DNA of 64,000 bases from Hymenopus coronatus (GCA_030762935.1 CM060893.1:7918001-7982000); one strand, 5' to 3'; counted from the first letter of the stretch, positions 10,491-20,134 are shown. Program-made: numbers and translations. The notes: generated from the letters alone by a model not told the origin.

Positions 10491-11246
10491 TGGAGGATTT
10501 GGAAAAACGAACAGTGATTTAATACTTCCATTTGAAAGGCTTAACGCCTAAAGAAATTCAGGAGGAAATGGACAGTACATTGAAAGACTCTGGCCCTTCA
10601 TATTCAATGATTAAAAGGTGGGTTGCAGAGTTTAAAATGGGACGTACGAGCACTAGTGATGAGCCTCGCTCTGGACGCCCTGTAGAAGTGGCAACTCCAG
10701 AGATCATTGAAAAAATGCATCGTTTAGTACAGGAAGACCGCAGATTAAAGTTGTTTGAGATAGCAGAGGCTGTAAACATATAAAAACAACGTGCAGGTAA
10801 TATTTTTGGGCTTTCAAAGGTCTGTGCAAGATGGGTGCCAGGTTTGTTGACACCTGATCAAAAGTTGCAAAGAAATTGTTTCTGTTAAGAATGTAGAGCT
10901 CTACCGTAAAAATCCCAGTGAATTTTGAGACGGCTTATTACCATGGATGAAACTTGGATACATCATTACACTCTAGAAAGAAAATCACAGTCAAAACAGT
11001 GGATTGCGCCAGGTGAACCAACTCCAAAAAGCAAAGTCAATTTTGTTAGCTAACAAGGTTCTGGAATGCACATGGAATTATTTTTATTGATTACTTGGAA
11101 AATAGTAAAAGTATCACTGGTGACTACTACGCAAGCTTACTGAGACGTTTGAGTCATGAGGTGAACAGAAAAAGACCTCATTTGGGGGGGGGGAACTTGT
11201 TTCATCACGATAATGCTCTGGCCCATCGTTCAGTCATTGCATTGGA
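10491..11246 (+). pseudogene. mariner transposase relic, N-terminal and first catalytic part
   Basis: The reading frame opens MEDLEKRTVI and stops at 10521, then continues in frame with KGLTPKEIQEEM, SYSMIKRWVAEFKMGRTS and DEPRSGRPVE, the HTH DNA-binding region and linker of mariner. After a stop at 10781 come VCARWVPGLLTPDQK and TMDETWIHHYTLE, which carries the first catalytic Asp, then LFHHDNALAHRS with the second. At least two stops and several frameshifts, plus a ten-G run at about 11185, disable it. It breaks at 11246 where RC1 inserts. A transposase would act in the nucleus on its own inverted repeats, but this copy cannot. Confidence 0.9.
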
Positions 11247-11251
11247 AAAAA

Positions 11252-11951
11252 TCTGATGTGTACCATTCACATGATTTTCTCTATAACCCTGCAAAATTAT
11301 TCTTAAAAAGCTTGTACTTCTATTTACTTTATGCTAATCAGAAAATATGAGCAGAAATAGTCTTATTACTTGCTTCCTTGTAAGTAGAAGCGAAATAAAG
11401 GAGTACCATAGGTTAAAGTGATAGTCAAAAGCTGGTTGCTATGTCAATGAAGTCCCTTTGTTTATATGCATAGGAGTTGACAAGCTCCTGTATGAGAAAA
11501 GTATACGTTTTTCATAGCAGAAACCAAAAATAAGGAATGTCTCAAAAACGACGAACTCACGATAAAAATGTATATAACATACATTGCGTGTTTTAACGTG
11601 TTCTATATTTTGTGTAGTAAGTTTTTGTCCATCTCTTACGGTTTAGCAGTTATTTAAAATGCAGTAAAATTCATCCAGAATAAACTACTCTTCAGAGAGT
11701 ATTCCCAGAAAATTCAAGATATACATTTTATTTGTCAGGTAAATATGTTTAATATACGAAATTTTAATGAAAATCGTTAGAGCCATTTTTGAGAAAATCA
11801 AAATTTCCGAAAAAAGTTCCATGTAAGGGGTAGTTGGGTGTGGGGGGGATTTTTCTCAAAATCTTCGTGTCGCATCCCTGGAAGATACTAAACTTAAATA
11901 CCAAGTTTGGTATTTTACCGACTTTTCGTTTTAGAGCTATCGTGTTCACAG

Positions 11952-11982
<31 letters not shown>

Positions 11983-12119
11983 CCTTTTTTGTGAAAATGC
12001 TTTTTTTGGATATAGGGGACCCTAAACCACATATTTCCGGTGAAATCTCGGTATCGAATTTTTGGGTGCAGTGCAATACCTTCTCTATACACTAGGTACA
12101 TAGTGTGTATAGAGAAAGT
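11252..12119 (+). mobile_element. RC1 full-length reference copy
   Basis: This copy is a good reference because both flanks are a known gene. It begins TCTGATGTGTACCATTCACA after six A and ends GAGAAAGT followed by five A. From 5' to 3' it shows ATTTTCTCTATA, the GTGATAGTCAAAAGCTGGTT body, ATACCAAGTTTGGTAT, TTATCGTGTTCACAGACAC, a CA tract (11953-11980), ACCTTTTTTGTGAAAATGC, CGGTGAAATCTCGGTATCG and the palindrome CTATACAC...GTGTATAGAG. It has no protein-coding frame of interest: the frames seen are low-complexity translations of the CA tract. Likely a Helentron-type non-autonomous element, or alternatively an unusual MITE with subterminal inverted repeats. Confidence 0.85.
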
Positions 12120-12124
12120 AAAAA

Positions 12125-12379
12125 TGTGCGAATTAAAGTGGGAATTCCTTGTACATCCGCCCTATTCACCAGATCTAGCACCCAGACACTACCACCTGTT
12201 CCCAAACCTCAAGCAATTTCTTGGAGGACGAAAATTTCACAGCGACGAAGTAAACAGCTATTTTGAGGACCTTGATAAATCGCACTGCAGAGATGGTTTA
12301 ATTAAATTACACCACGAGTTGACAAATGTATTAGCATTTCTGGAGTTTATGTTGAGAAATAAAGAACAAATTAAATAAT
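12125..12379 (+). pseudogene. mariner transposase relic, C-terminal part
   Basis: Resumes the mariner frame with MCELKWEFLVHPPYSPDLAP, then LFPNLKQFLGGRKF and YFEDLDKSHCRDG. In the mariner family the third catalytic residue is the Asp of APSDYHLF. Here the motif reads APRHYHLF, so that Asp is His and this copy would be dead even without the RC1 insert. A tail of FMLRNKEQIK replaces the usual DYVEK-type end. The 3' inverted repeat follows at 12389-12416. Confidence 0.9.
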
Positions 12380-12416
12380 GTTTTCATTGAGGCCCGGGAC
12401 TTATCAGCCGACCCTC

Positions 12417-12638
12417 GTGTTGTTCACCCCTACAGTTGAGAATGTCAGTAATTGTTGGAGAGGGTGGCACACCGACACTTGTCACTTGCGGCCCATTGTT
12501 TGTACACCCAACTCGCTAATTGCCTGCTGCAATTAACGAAGTCTGCGGTTGGAACTACTTGCTCAGATAAAGTTGCCTAGATTCTGTACTTGGCTATCTC
12601 TGCTTTCTTTACCACTGGATACAATTATAAAAAGTATT
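12417..12638. other. Unassigned spacer
   Basis: Unique-looking sequence between the mariner right end and a TACGAGGGGC motif at 12638. No coding frame recognised. Confidence 0.3.
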
Positions 12639-12914
12639 ACGAGGGGCATCCAGAAACTGATGATTTATAGCACCATGCTTGCAATCCGTTTCGTCACCAA
12701 GTCATTAAAATTCATCTATATTTAAATATTCTTGTATGTGGTAAAATTAAGTTCCTTAATTCTATTTTTACACTAATTTTAAAAGAATTTGCATTTACAA
12801 TTTGTCTTATATTTAAGGGTAGTTTATTATATAATTTCACTTCTAGATAGAGATGAGAGTTAAGAGATTTCTGCAACCGAAATTTAGGAGGTACCATGTT
12901 ATTTCTGCACCTCG
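12638..12914 (-). mobile_element. LINE 3' fragment inside mariner-like end motifs
   Basis: The minus strand encodes VKLYNKLPLNIRQIVNANSF followed by a Lys/Leu-rich tail, which fits the C-terminal end of jockey-type reverse transcriptases (GVKLYNKLP...FKxxLKxxL). Flanking it are TACGAGGGGCATCCAGAAAC on the left and CACCTCGTA on the right, which look like a pair of mariner terminal motifs about 275 bp apart. Either these are chance neighbours or a small TIR element picked up a LINE end. Confidence 0.45.
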
Positions 12915-12940
12915 TATAATGGCTATGTATATCAGAAAAA

Positions 12941-13802
12941 TCTGATGTGTACCATTCACATGACTTTCTCCATATCCCTGCAACAAATTATTCTTAAAAA
13001 GCTCATATTTTTATTTACTTTATGCTAATCAGAAAAAAAAAATAGCAGAAATAGTCTAATAACTCGCTTCCTTGTAAGTAGAAGCGAAATAAGGGACAAT
13101 TGTAGGTTAAAGTGGTAGTCAAAAGCTGGTTGATATGTCAATGAAATTCCTTTGTCTATATGGATAGGAGTTGACAAGTTCCTGTATGAGAAAAGTATAC
13201 GTTTTTCATAGCAGAAACCAAATATAAGGAATGTCACAAAAACGACGAACTCCACGAAAAAAATGTATATAACATAAATTGTGTGTTTTAATGTGCTCTA
13301 CATTTTTTGTGTAGTAAGTTTCTGTCCGTCTCTTACGGTTTAGCAGTTATTCAAAATTTAGTAAAATTCATTCAGATTAAACTACTCTTCAGAGGCTATT
13401 CATAGAAAATTCAAGATATACATTTTATTTGTCAGGTAAATATGTTTAATATCCGAAATTTTAATCAAAATCGTTGGAGCCATTTTTGAGCAAATCAAAA
13501 TTTTCGAAAAAAGTTCCATGTAAAGGGTAGTTGGGAGTGGGGGGATTTTTCTCTAAATCTTCGTGTCGCATCCCTGGAAGATACTAAACTTAAATACCAA
13601 GTTTGGTATTTTACCGACTTTTCGTTTTTGAGTTATCGTGTTCACACACGGACACACACACACGGACCTTTTTGTGAAAATGCTTTTTTTGGATATTGGG
13701 GACCCTAAAACATATATTTCCGGTAAAATCTCGGTATCGAATTTTTTGGTGGAGTGCAATACTTTCTCTATACACTATGTGCATAGTGCGTATGGAGAAA
13801 GT
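12941..13802 (+). mobile_element. RC1 full-length copy
   Basis: TCTGATGTGTACCATTCACATG to GTATGGAGAAAGT. The microsatellite is short (ACACACGGACACACACACACGG). The hairpin loop shows GTGCATAGTGCG in place of GTACATAGTGTG. Confidence 0.88.
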
Positions 13803-13813
13803 AAAAAAGTAAT

Positions 13814-14040
13814 TCATGTCTTTTGAAGATGAATAAAATTCAAGCGTTCAAATACATACAAAGATGCCACAGTTAAAATTCCAAATTCTTTGAAAATAGG
13901 TGCAAAATTTTGGCAAGAACTACACTTTTTATTATTCTCAGAGCCTTCTTCTGGAGCATACTTAATTGGCTCCCCCACTGCTACTCCAGAGCAAAATACC
14001 ACAGTTAAAATGGCAGTGAAATAAACAGTCAATAAATTGC
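13814..14040 (-). pseudogene. jockey-like reverse transcriptase C-terminal relic
   Basis: Across three frames the minus strand gives CLFHCHFNCGILLWSSS, MLQKKALRIIKSV and IFKEFGILTVASLYVFERL, in the order and spacing of the region after the catalytic domain in jockey-type LINEs (SHLNYGILLW, LQKKALRII, FKxLxILTxPSLYI). Two frameshifts are needed. One frame alone starts MTVYFTAILTVVFCSGVAVG and looks like a signal peptide, but that is an accident of the shifted frame. Confidence 0.6.
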
Positions 14041-14057
14041 TAATGGAAACACAAGCC

Positions 14058-14242
14058 CTAAGTCTTCTTCAGATAAATAAAACATTTGAAAACATTTTGC
14101 ATATTTCCATTATGTGGAATTTCCAGGAAAGCATGTTGTCCAACTACACGGTTTGGCACAACTAACTGATAACAAAAGATATCATAAGTAATACCTTGTC
14201 GATAATTCACGACCGGAGCGAAGTGACGAGAGTCAACTGTTC
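14058..14242 (-). CDS. Unrecognised open exon-like frame
   Basis: The minus strand holds an open frame with a non-repetitive, protein-like composition (RTVDSRHFAPVVNYRQGITY and VPNRVVGQHAFLEIPHNG) that begins directly after TTTTCATCTCTTAG, a good splice-acceptor match, at about 14243. The same acceptor tract occurs in inverted orientation at 16997 in front of a different frame. I do not recognise the protein. It may be an exon of a host gene or of an undescribed element, and a chance frame is not excluded. Confidence 0.3.
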
Positions 14243-14395
14243 TAAGAGATGAAAACACGAGTTGTATTTGATAAGACAATTCAGCGAAATAGACTATTAA
14301 TAATGCATAATATATAGGAAGGGAGATTTTATCAGGTTATGATTGCAATACTTACACTAGTCCCCAAATGGTAGATGACGCATTCCATTATATTT
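14243..14395 (-). repeat. Inverted partner A of a 150-bp repeat
   Basis: On the minus strand this reads GAATGCGTCATCTACCATTT ... CAAATACAACTCGTGTTTTC ATCTCTTAG. It matches 16845-16997 on the plus strand with about 85-90% identity by eye. Both copies stop matching exactly at the AG of the acceptor-like tract. Confidence 0.75.
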
Positions 14396-14410
14396 ATTTA
14401 CTGAATGTTT

Positions 14411-15302
14411 ACTTTCTTTTTACGTACTATGCACACAGTGTATAGAAAAGGTATTGTATTGCACCTAGAAATTCGATACCGAGATTTAGCCGGAAATACA
14501 TGTTTTGAGACCTCTTGAATCCAAAAAAAACAAAACATTTTATAGAAAAAATGTTCGGGTGTGTGTCTCTGTCAGTGTGTGTGTGTCTTTGGGCAGCATA
14601 GCTAAAAAACGAAAAGACCCTTAAATACTAAACTTGGTATTTAAGTTCGGTATCTTCCAAAGATGCGACATGAAGACTTACAAGAAAATTCCCTTACCCC
14701 AACTACCCTTTATATGGAACACTTTTCGAAAATTTTGATTTTCTCAAAAATGGCTCTAACGATTTTTTTATTAAAATGCCGGATATTAAAAATATTTATA
14801 TGGAAAACAAAATGTATATTTTGAATTTTCTGGTTGTAGTTTCTGAAGAGGATCAATTTTACGGAATTTTGCATAACTGCCAAACCGTAAGAGATAGACA
14901 AAAGCTTACGTAATTGAAAATGTAGAGCTCGTTAAAACACACAATTTATGTTAAATGCATTTTTTTCGGGAGTGGATCGTTTTTGAGATCGTTATTTTTT
15001 TCAGCTTTATAAGAACCCTGATTTTCTCATAAGAGAATTTGTCAACTGCTGTCCATACAAACAAAGGCACTTCAGTCACATAGCAACCAGCTTTTGACTA
15101 AAACTTTAGCCTATGGTACTCCCTTATTTTCCTTCTACTTGTATGCAAGCAAGTTATAAGACTATTTATGCTATTTTTACTTTCTCTATACACACTATGT
15201 ACATAGTGTATAGAGAAGGTATTGCACTCCACCAAAAAATTCGATACCGAGATTTCACCGGAAATATACCCAATATCCAAAAAAAGCATTTTCACAAAAA
15301 GG

Positions 15303-15344
<42 letters not shown>

Positions 15345-16122
15345 TGTCAGTAAAATACCAAACTTGGTATTTAAGTTGAGTATCTTCCAGGGATGCGACA
15401 CGAAGATTTTGAGAAAACTCCCCCCACCCCCAACTACCCTTTACATGGAACTTTTTTCGAAAATTTTGTTTTTCTCAAAAATGGCTCTAACGATTTTGAT
15501 TAAAATTTCGTATATTAAACATATTTACCTGACTAATAAAATGTATATCTTGAATTTTCTGGGAATAGCCTCTGAAGAGTAGTTTATTCTGAATGAATTT
15601 TACTAAATGTTGAATAACTGCTAAACCGTAAGAGACGGACAAAAACTTATTACACAAAAAATGTAGGGCACATTAAAACACACAATTTATGTTATATACA
15701 TTTTTTCGTGGAGTTCGTCGTTTTTGTGACATTCCTTATTTTTGGTTTCTGCTATGAAAAACGTATACTTTTCTCATACAGGAACTTGTCAACTCCTATC
15801 CATATAGACAAAGGAACTTCATTGACAAAGCAACCAGCTTTTGACTATCACTTTAACCTACAGTTGTCCCTTATTTCGCTTCTGCTTACAAGGAAGCGAG
15901 TAATTAGACTATTTCTGCTATTTTTTTCTGATTAGCATAAAGTAAATAGAAGTATAAGCTTTTTAAGAATTATTTGTTGCAGGGATATGGAGAAAGTGAT
16001 GTGAATGGTACACATCATATTTTTTTTTTCTCGATTAGCATGAAGTAAAAAGAAACATACGTTTTTTAACAATAATTTGTTGTAGAGATATAGAGAAAGT
16101 CATGTGAATGGAACACATCAGA
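14411..16122 (-). mobile_element. RC1 copy split by a younger RC1 copy
   Basis: ACTTTCTTTTTACGTACTATG at 14411 starts the outer copy. It runs to ACTATTTATGCTATTTTT at 15178, is interrupted, and continues TTTCTCGATTAGCATGAAG from 16029 to ACACATCAGA at 16122. The break lies in the ATTTTTTCTCG T-run of the family. Confidence 0.85.
15179..16019 (-). mobile_element. RC1 copy nested in an older RC1 copy
   Basis: Complete from ACTTTCTCTATACACACTATG to GGTACACATCATA, with GT tract 15305-15341. The host copy continues on both sides, so this is a clean nested insertion into a T-run. Confidence 0.88.
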
Positions 16123-16485
16123 TTTTTTCTTTCTTCACTGCCTCCTGAATGTTCATTTTCGCAGCTGATGTTCATTTCTTTGAAATCTTGTCGCACCTGA
16201 TGTTCGTTTGTTTAATCTCTTGTCTTGGTTATTGGTAACAAGGTGACAATCCAGTCAGCCAACCTTCACTTTTAATAAGGGTTAGTTCCACAATTGTGCT
16301 TTCAACTAACTCAGTTAAAATGTTTATTTAAAGTGTTATCCAGTTCATAATGCATTTATTAGAGAAAATAATAAATATTTGTATGTTTTATGTATGAGAT
16401 GAGTGCAATAATCTCAAAGAAAATAACGTTTGTTTGCATTTCATGTTTTATAGTTATTAAAAGCTGAAATAAAATAATTGTTCCG
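16123..16485. other. Unassigned AT-rich spacer
   Basis: No RC1 motifs and no recognisable frame. An ATTTCATTTGCTTTGAAATCTTG-like segment near 16165-16225 repeats CTGATGTTCATTT/CTGATGTTCGTTT loosely. Right edge is the SINE target duplication. Confidence 0.3.
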
Positions 16486-16500
16486 TATTTCTATTTTGTT

Positions 16501-16744
16501 TTTTCTAGTTTAACGTCCTTTAAACTGGCTGGTCATATCGAACGATGAATGAAATTTATGAAATGATGCTCAAATGATGTCGGGGTCCATGGAGCTTAAA
16601 GTTACTCGACATTCGTCTTCTCAGGAAAAGGGAAAACCCCGAAATAAAACTTTATTCAAGTAAGTCACCCTAAGCGAAATTTGAACTCACGTCCTTTTGA
16701 ATGTGAGGCAGACACGCTACCACCAAACTACCCAGACGCGCTCC
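16501..16744 (-). mobile_element. tRNA-derived SINE, group B, copy 1
   Basis: The minus strand shows TAGTTTGGTGGTAGCGTGTC and GTGAGTTCAAATTTCGC as pol III A and B boxes, then a conserved body with TTTAAGCTCCATGGACCCC, ATTTCATTCATCG and TGACCAGCCAG. Flanks carry TATTTCTATTTTGTT (16486-16500) and TATTTCTATTGTT (16745-16757) as target duplication. A second copy lies at 49.8 kb. Confidence 0.85.
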
Positions 16745-16844
16745 TATTTCTATTGTTGCTATCGATATTCGTAAATTGGGTGTTGGTATGGTCGGCCATA
16801 TCATAATTCAGGAGACAGTGAAGAAAAAAAAACATTCGGTAAAT

Positions 16845-16997
16845 AAAGATGGTCGAATGCGTCATCTACCATTTGAGAACTAATGCAAGTATTACAATGA
16901 TAATCTGATAAAATCTCCCTTCCTATAAATTATTAATAGTATATTTCGCTGAACTGTCTTATCAAATACAACTTGTGTTTTCATCTCTTAGGTCAAG
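16845..16997 (+). repeat. Inverted partner B of a 150-bp repeat
   Basis: Reads GAATGCGTCATCTACCATTT ... TACAACTTGTGTTTTCATCTCTTAG on the plus strand, the inverted counterpart of 14243-14395, about 2.4 kb apart. Confidence 0.75.
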
Positions 16998-17018
16998 ATG
17001 AAAACACCAGTGGTATGT
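16998..17018 (+). other. Possible 21-nt micro-exon
   Basis: Between the acceptor-like TTTTCATCTCTTAG and a donor-like GTATGTAA lies a 21-nt open segment coding VKMKTPV in phase with the next candidate exon at 17166. Weak by itself. Confidence 0.2.
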
Positions 17019-17165
17019 AATCATGATAATATGTAGCAAATATAAGAATAAAGTTTCGTATGCCAGATTTTTACTTTCAGTATAGAAGTCGAGGTTAATG
17101 TAATACATGGAAGTTTTATTAATTTTAATATTCCCAGAGTTCTAGAGTTGACATTTGTGTTTCAG

Positions 17166-17270
17166 GATGATCGCGATCCGCCACTGAATACAACCGCGAT
17201 GTCCACCACAGAGGAAAAGGACGAGGCCGAAAAACTTAGACAAAACTTGCATTGGAGTCCACCACTTTGA
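17166..17270 (+). CDS. Candidate terminal coding exon, unrecognised protein
   Basis: TTGTGTTTCAG|GATGATCGC gives a strong acceptor and the open frame reads DDRDPPLNTTAMSTTEEKDE then AEKLRQNLHWSPPL and a stop. The acidic, non-repetitive composition and higher GC differ from the RC1 background. The same frame continues past the stop as QLQLPPLGSAMEPHFG up to a strong donor GTGAGTAC at 17317, so the stop may be a disabling mutation in an internal exon (17166-17316, 151 nt) or a true end with an intron in the 3' UTR. The protein is not recognised and only splice-site context supports it. Confidence 0.4.
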   Translation, partial: DDRDPPLNTTAMSTTEEKDEAEKLRQNLHWSPPL

Positions 17271-17344
17271 CAGTTACAGCTGCCTCCACTAGGCAGCGCC
17301 ATGGAACCTCATTTTGGTGAGTACTTGAAATATATTTGAATATA

Positions 17345-18014
17345 CAGGGTGATTTATATAGAGCTGACACATTTCTTTCATTAATTGTTTCAAAGCGTGT
17401 TATGCTAGCGACAACTTATTATACCTAAATTGTAGAGGAATTTTGGGAGCTTATTTACCTCTATAGCAAATGTTGAAAATGTCCTCCATCCTGCATAAGA
17501 CACAACTCAACACGTCGTACTGGCCACTCGTTGGAGGACTCTGTTGTCAATAGCTTGAATCTCCTTTGTGATGTTGTGCTTCAGATCGTCCAATGTCAGG
17601 TTACGTGTGGCGTAAACCCTGTCTTTTAAGTAACCCCATAGAAAGAAGTACGGCGACGTCAAATCTGGAGATCTCGGTGGCCACAGGTTCCTGGAAAGCA
17701 TCCGGTCGTCAAAGAAACTTGCAATTAGGTTCATGGATTCATTTGATGTATGGCATGTAGCGCAATCTTGCTGAAAATATTCTTGACTCAGCTCTACATC
17801 GTACTGCATTTTCACATTGACTACAAGAACAAAATGTGGAAACAGCTGCCAGTAATGCAGTCAGGAATAAAACATAAACATCTGCGCATCTAGTGACAAG
17901 GAATCAAAGCTCCAGAACATTCTGCTTAATTTAGTGCTAAAATTGGGTAATTGAAAGAATTCCCAACGGAATAATTAAAGAAAGAAATTTGTCAGTTCTA
18001 CATAAATCACTCTG
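17345..18014 (-). mobile_element. Tc3-like deletion derivative with TIRs
   Basis: Ends are inverted copies: CAGGGTGATTTATATAGAGC at the left and CAGAGTGATTTATGTAGAAC reading in from the right, with similarity for about 45 bp. TA dinucleotides flank both ends (17343-17344 and 18015-18016). At 670 bp it keeps only the C-terminal third of a transposase. Confidence 0.9.
17440..17815 (-). pseudogene. Tc3-like transposase relic, C-terminal half
   Basis: The frame includes YFQQDCATCHTS, in the place of the usual QQDGAPPHT with the second catalytic Asp, then NLWPPRSPDLTSPYFFLWG, KDRVYATRNLTLDDLKHNI and a frameshifted PVRRVELCLMQDGGHFQHLL end. In this family the third catalytic Asp belongs to SPDLTPPDFFLWG. 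Here it is Tyr (SPYFFLWG), so the enzyme is dead. The N-terminal two thirds are absent. Confidence 0.88.
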
Positions 18015-18016
18015 TA

Positions 18017-18304
18017 CATAAGTATGGCTATGTATTAATGGTCTACCAAGAATTGTTCCACCTAACATTTAGGAATACCACAAAGGATTAATTTCTGTGA
18101 TATTAAGATCTTTCAAAACACGCTTCAAACTTTAAACCTCGATAAATAACGAGTGAGTCGAAAACATCCGAACCGGCTGTGCGATGTTTTGCTTCTCCTC
18201 GTCCTCGGCGTTTGTTGCCCTCTGCCGCCGCTATCATAGAAAGACGCGGATGAAACCATGCAACATTTTTAAAACTGTTTTTAAAAGCTTTCTTATCAAT
18301 GTTA
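18017..18304. other. Probable 3' flank of a transposon relic
   Basis: Unique-looking sequence with a GC-rich patch (TGCCGCCGCTATCATAGAAAG near 18223). It sits downstream of a transposase C-terminal remnant on the minus strand and may be its 3' UTR, but no end repeat was found. Confidence 0.3.
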
Positions 18305-18382
18305 TTAAAGGAGATGCTGAAACTGGCCACCGCCGTTGTCCATACATTTGTGGCATCTCTTCAGAAAACTATCGATCACTCG
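18305..18382 (-). pseudogene. Second Tc3-like transposase C-terminal scrap
   Basis: The minus strand reads LKRCHKCMDNGGGQFQHLL then stop, matching the RRVxLCxxxxGGHFEHLL end of Tc3-like transposases. It is cut upstream at the RC1 copy beginning near 18383. Confidence 0.6.
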
Positions 18383-19134
18383 CCATAGTGAGAAAAGGTA
18401 TTACATTCCACCCAAAAATTCGATACCGAGATTTCACCGGAAACCCATGTTTTGGGTTCCACTGAATCAAAATAAAAAAGCATTTTCAGAAAAAGGTCCG
18501 TGTGTATGCGTGCGTGTGTATGTGTCTGTGGACAGCAAAGCTCAAAAACGAAAAGACCGTTGAGAAGATTTTTCAAGAAAATCCCCCCACCCCAACTACC
18601 CTTTACATTGAACTTTTTTTTTGAAATGTTTTATTTTCTCAAAAATGGCTCTAACGATTTTGATTAAAATATCGTATATTAAAGTTATTTACCTGACAAA
18701 TAAAATGTATATCCTGAATTTTCTGGGAATAGCCTCTGAAGACTACTTTATTCTGGATGAATTTTACGGAATTTTGCTGGTCAAATAAAAATGTAGATCA
18801 CGTTAAAACACGCAGTTTGTTTTATATATTTTTTCGTGGAGTTGATTGTTTTTGAGTTACTTTTTTTTATGTCACCTTTAATAAACATACTTTTCTCATG
18901 CAGGAATTTGTCAACTCGTGTCCATACAAACAAAGGAACTTCAGTCACATAGCAACCAGCTTTTGGCTATCACTTTAACCTATGGTACTCCCTTATTTCG
19001 CTTCTACTTACAAGGAACCAAGTAATAAGACTTGTTCTGCTAATTTTCTTTCTCGACTAGCATGAAGTAAATTGAAGCCTAATCATTTTAATAATACTTT
19101 GTTGCAGAGATGTAGAGAAAGTCATGTGAATGGA
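18383..19134 (-). mobile_element. RC1 copy, hairpin half missing
   Basis: Starts CATAGTGAGAAAAGGTATTAC, so only one arm of the terminal palindrome remains. Internal blocks follow to GTCATGTGAATGG, with a gap around TTTGCTGG|TCAAATAAAAATG. Confidence 0.8.
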
Positions 19135-19691
19135 TGATGGTGTGCAATAACTTTTCTGCTTACATTGTACATGTTAGAAAAAGTAAAAATAAACGATGAT
19201 GGGAAGAGAAAGTGATGTGAATGTAACACATGTTTAAAAACTCTATTTACCAAAGACGGCAATATTTAGTGGAGGAAGTTTGGTGTTCCTCGTGGGGAGG
19301 TTGGCCACACTGAAATGCTCGCAGGGTTTTCATGACTTGATGAATGTGTTTTTTTCTCCGCTCGCTGCGTCACACAAACAAAAGAGCCGAGTGGGTACAG
19401 TCACCTCGGAATGCTATTCACTATGTATAATAGCTTATTGAATTACTTGCCGCGGCAGTGGCTATGAAAAGAATGGCACTTTTTATGACTTCTTTTGGTC
19501 GACCATGTCTTCACTTGGACGCGCCCATAGGATTAATTACCGTTCTGTTTGGAAGTAATGCAATAGCGGGGTACACTCGCGTGCAAAACACGTGGAGTCT
19601 CGCCTCCTGTTTGTGCTTTCAAATTCGTCAGGGGTCGGTACAACTCCTTGCAAAAGATTCTGTCCTTTGGAAGTAACTAACTGGCCGTTAC
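19135..19691. other. Old RC1-relative scraps, then unassigned DNA
   Basis: 19135-19190 shows GTGTGCAATAACTTTTCTGC...GTTAGAAAAAGTAAAAAT (old hairpin variant) and 19200-19228 GAAGAGAAAGTGATGTGAATG (5' end). From 19230 to 19691 nothing is recognised. Confidence 0.4.
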
Positions 19692-20000
19692 GAGCATGTA
19701 CAGTTACGTGTTGTTGAAGCAATTAGTGGTCTTCAGGAACAGGTACAGTCATGAGCAAAGAGTTCTATGAGTTTTGGAAGTAATTAGTGATCTTTACGAG
19801 CAGGTACACCCATGAGCTAAAAGTTAGGTGTGTTTTGAAGGTAACTCTGTGGTCTTCATGAGCAGGTACAGTTATGAGCAAAAATGTATATGCGTTTTAA
19901 AAGTAACTTAGTGGGCTTCACGAGCAATTATAATTATGAGCAAAGAGTCGTATGTTTTGAAAGCAACGCTGTGGTATTCATGAACAGGTACAGTGATCTC
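19692..20000. repeat. About 61-bp minisatellite, five to six units
   Basis: Units start at GAGCATGTACAG 19692, GAACAGGTACAGTCATGAGC 19737, GAGCAGGTACACCCATGAGC 19798, 19860, 19922 and 19982, giving steps of 45, 61, 62, 62 and 60 bp. Each holds a variant of GTTTTGAAAGTAACT and GTGGTCTTCATGAGCAG. Related single units recur at 21095-21120 and 21477-21515. Confidence 0.85.
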
Positions 20001-20134
20001 AAATTATTTTGAGACGACAACCCCAACGGCGACTTAAATGTTCTAAGTACTTTAAGTCACAGTTTAGCCAACTATTAGGTCAGGAAATATGCGAGTCAGT
20101 TGAGAAATTGAATGCAATGCGGGTATGATGCCAT

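Larger units (their letters stand above)
10315..12416 (+). mobile_element. mariner element split by RC1
   Basis: Imperfect terminal inverted repeats are visible: AGGTCTGCTGATAAGCTCCG from 10315 and, reversed, CGAGGGTCGGCTGATAAGTC ending at 12416, next to TA on the left. Removing the 868-bp RC1 insert leaves about 1.23 kb, the usual length of a mariner. The sequence style is that of the mellifera-like subfamily (my judgement). Stops and frameshifts make it inactive. Confidence 0.88.

Noticed and set aside
13814..14032. Apparent secreted peptide with an N-terminal hydrophobic leader
   Set aside because: The other two frames and the downstream part match the C-terminal region of a jockey-type reverse transcriptase, so the leader is a frameshift product.
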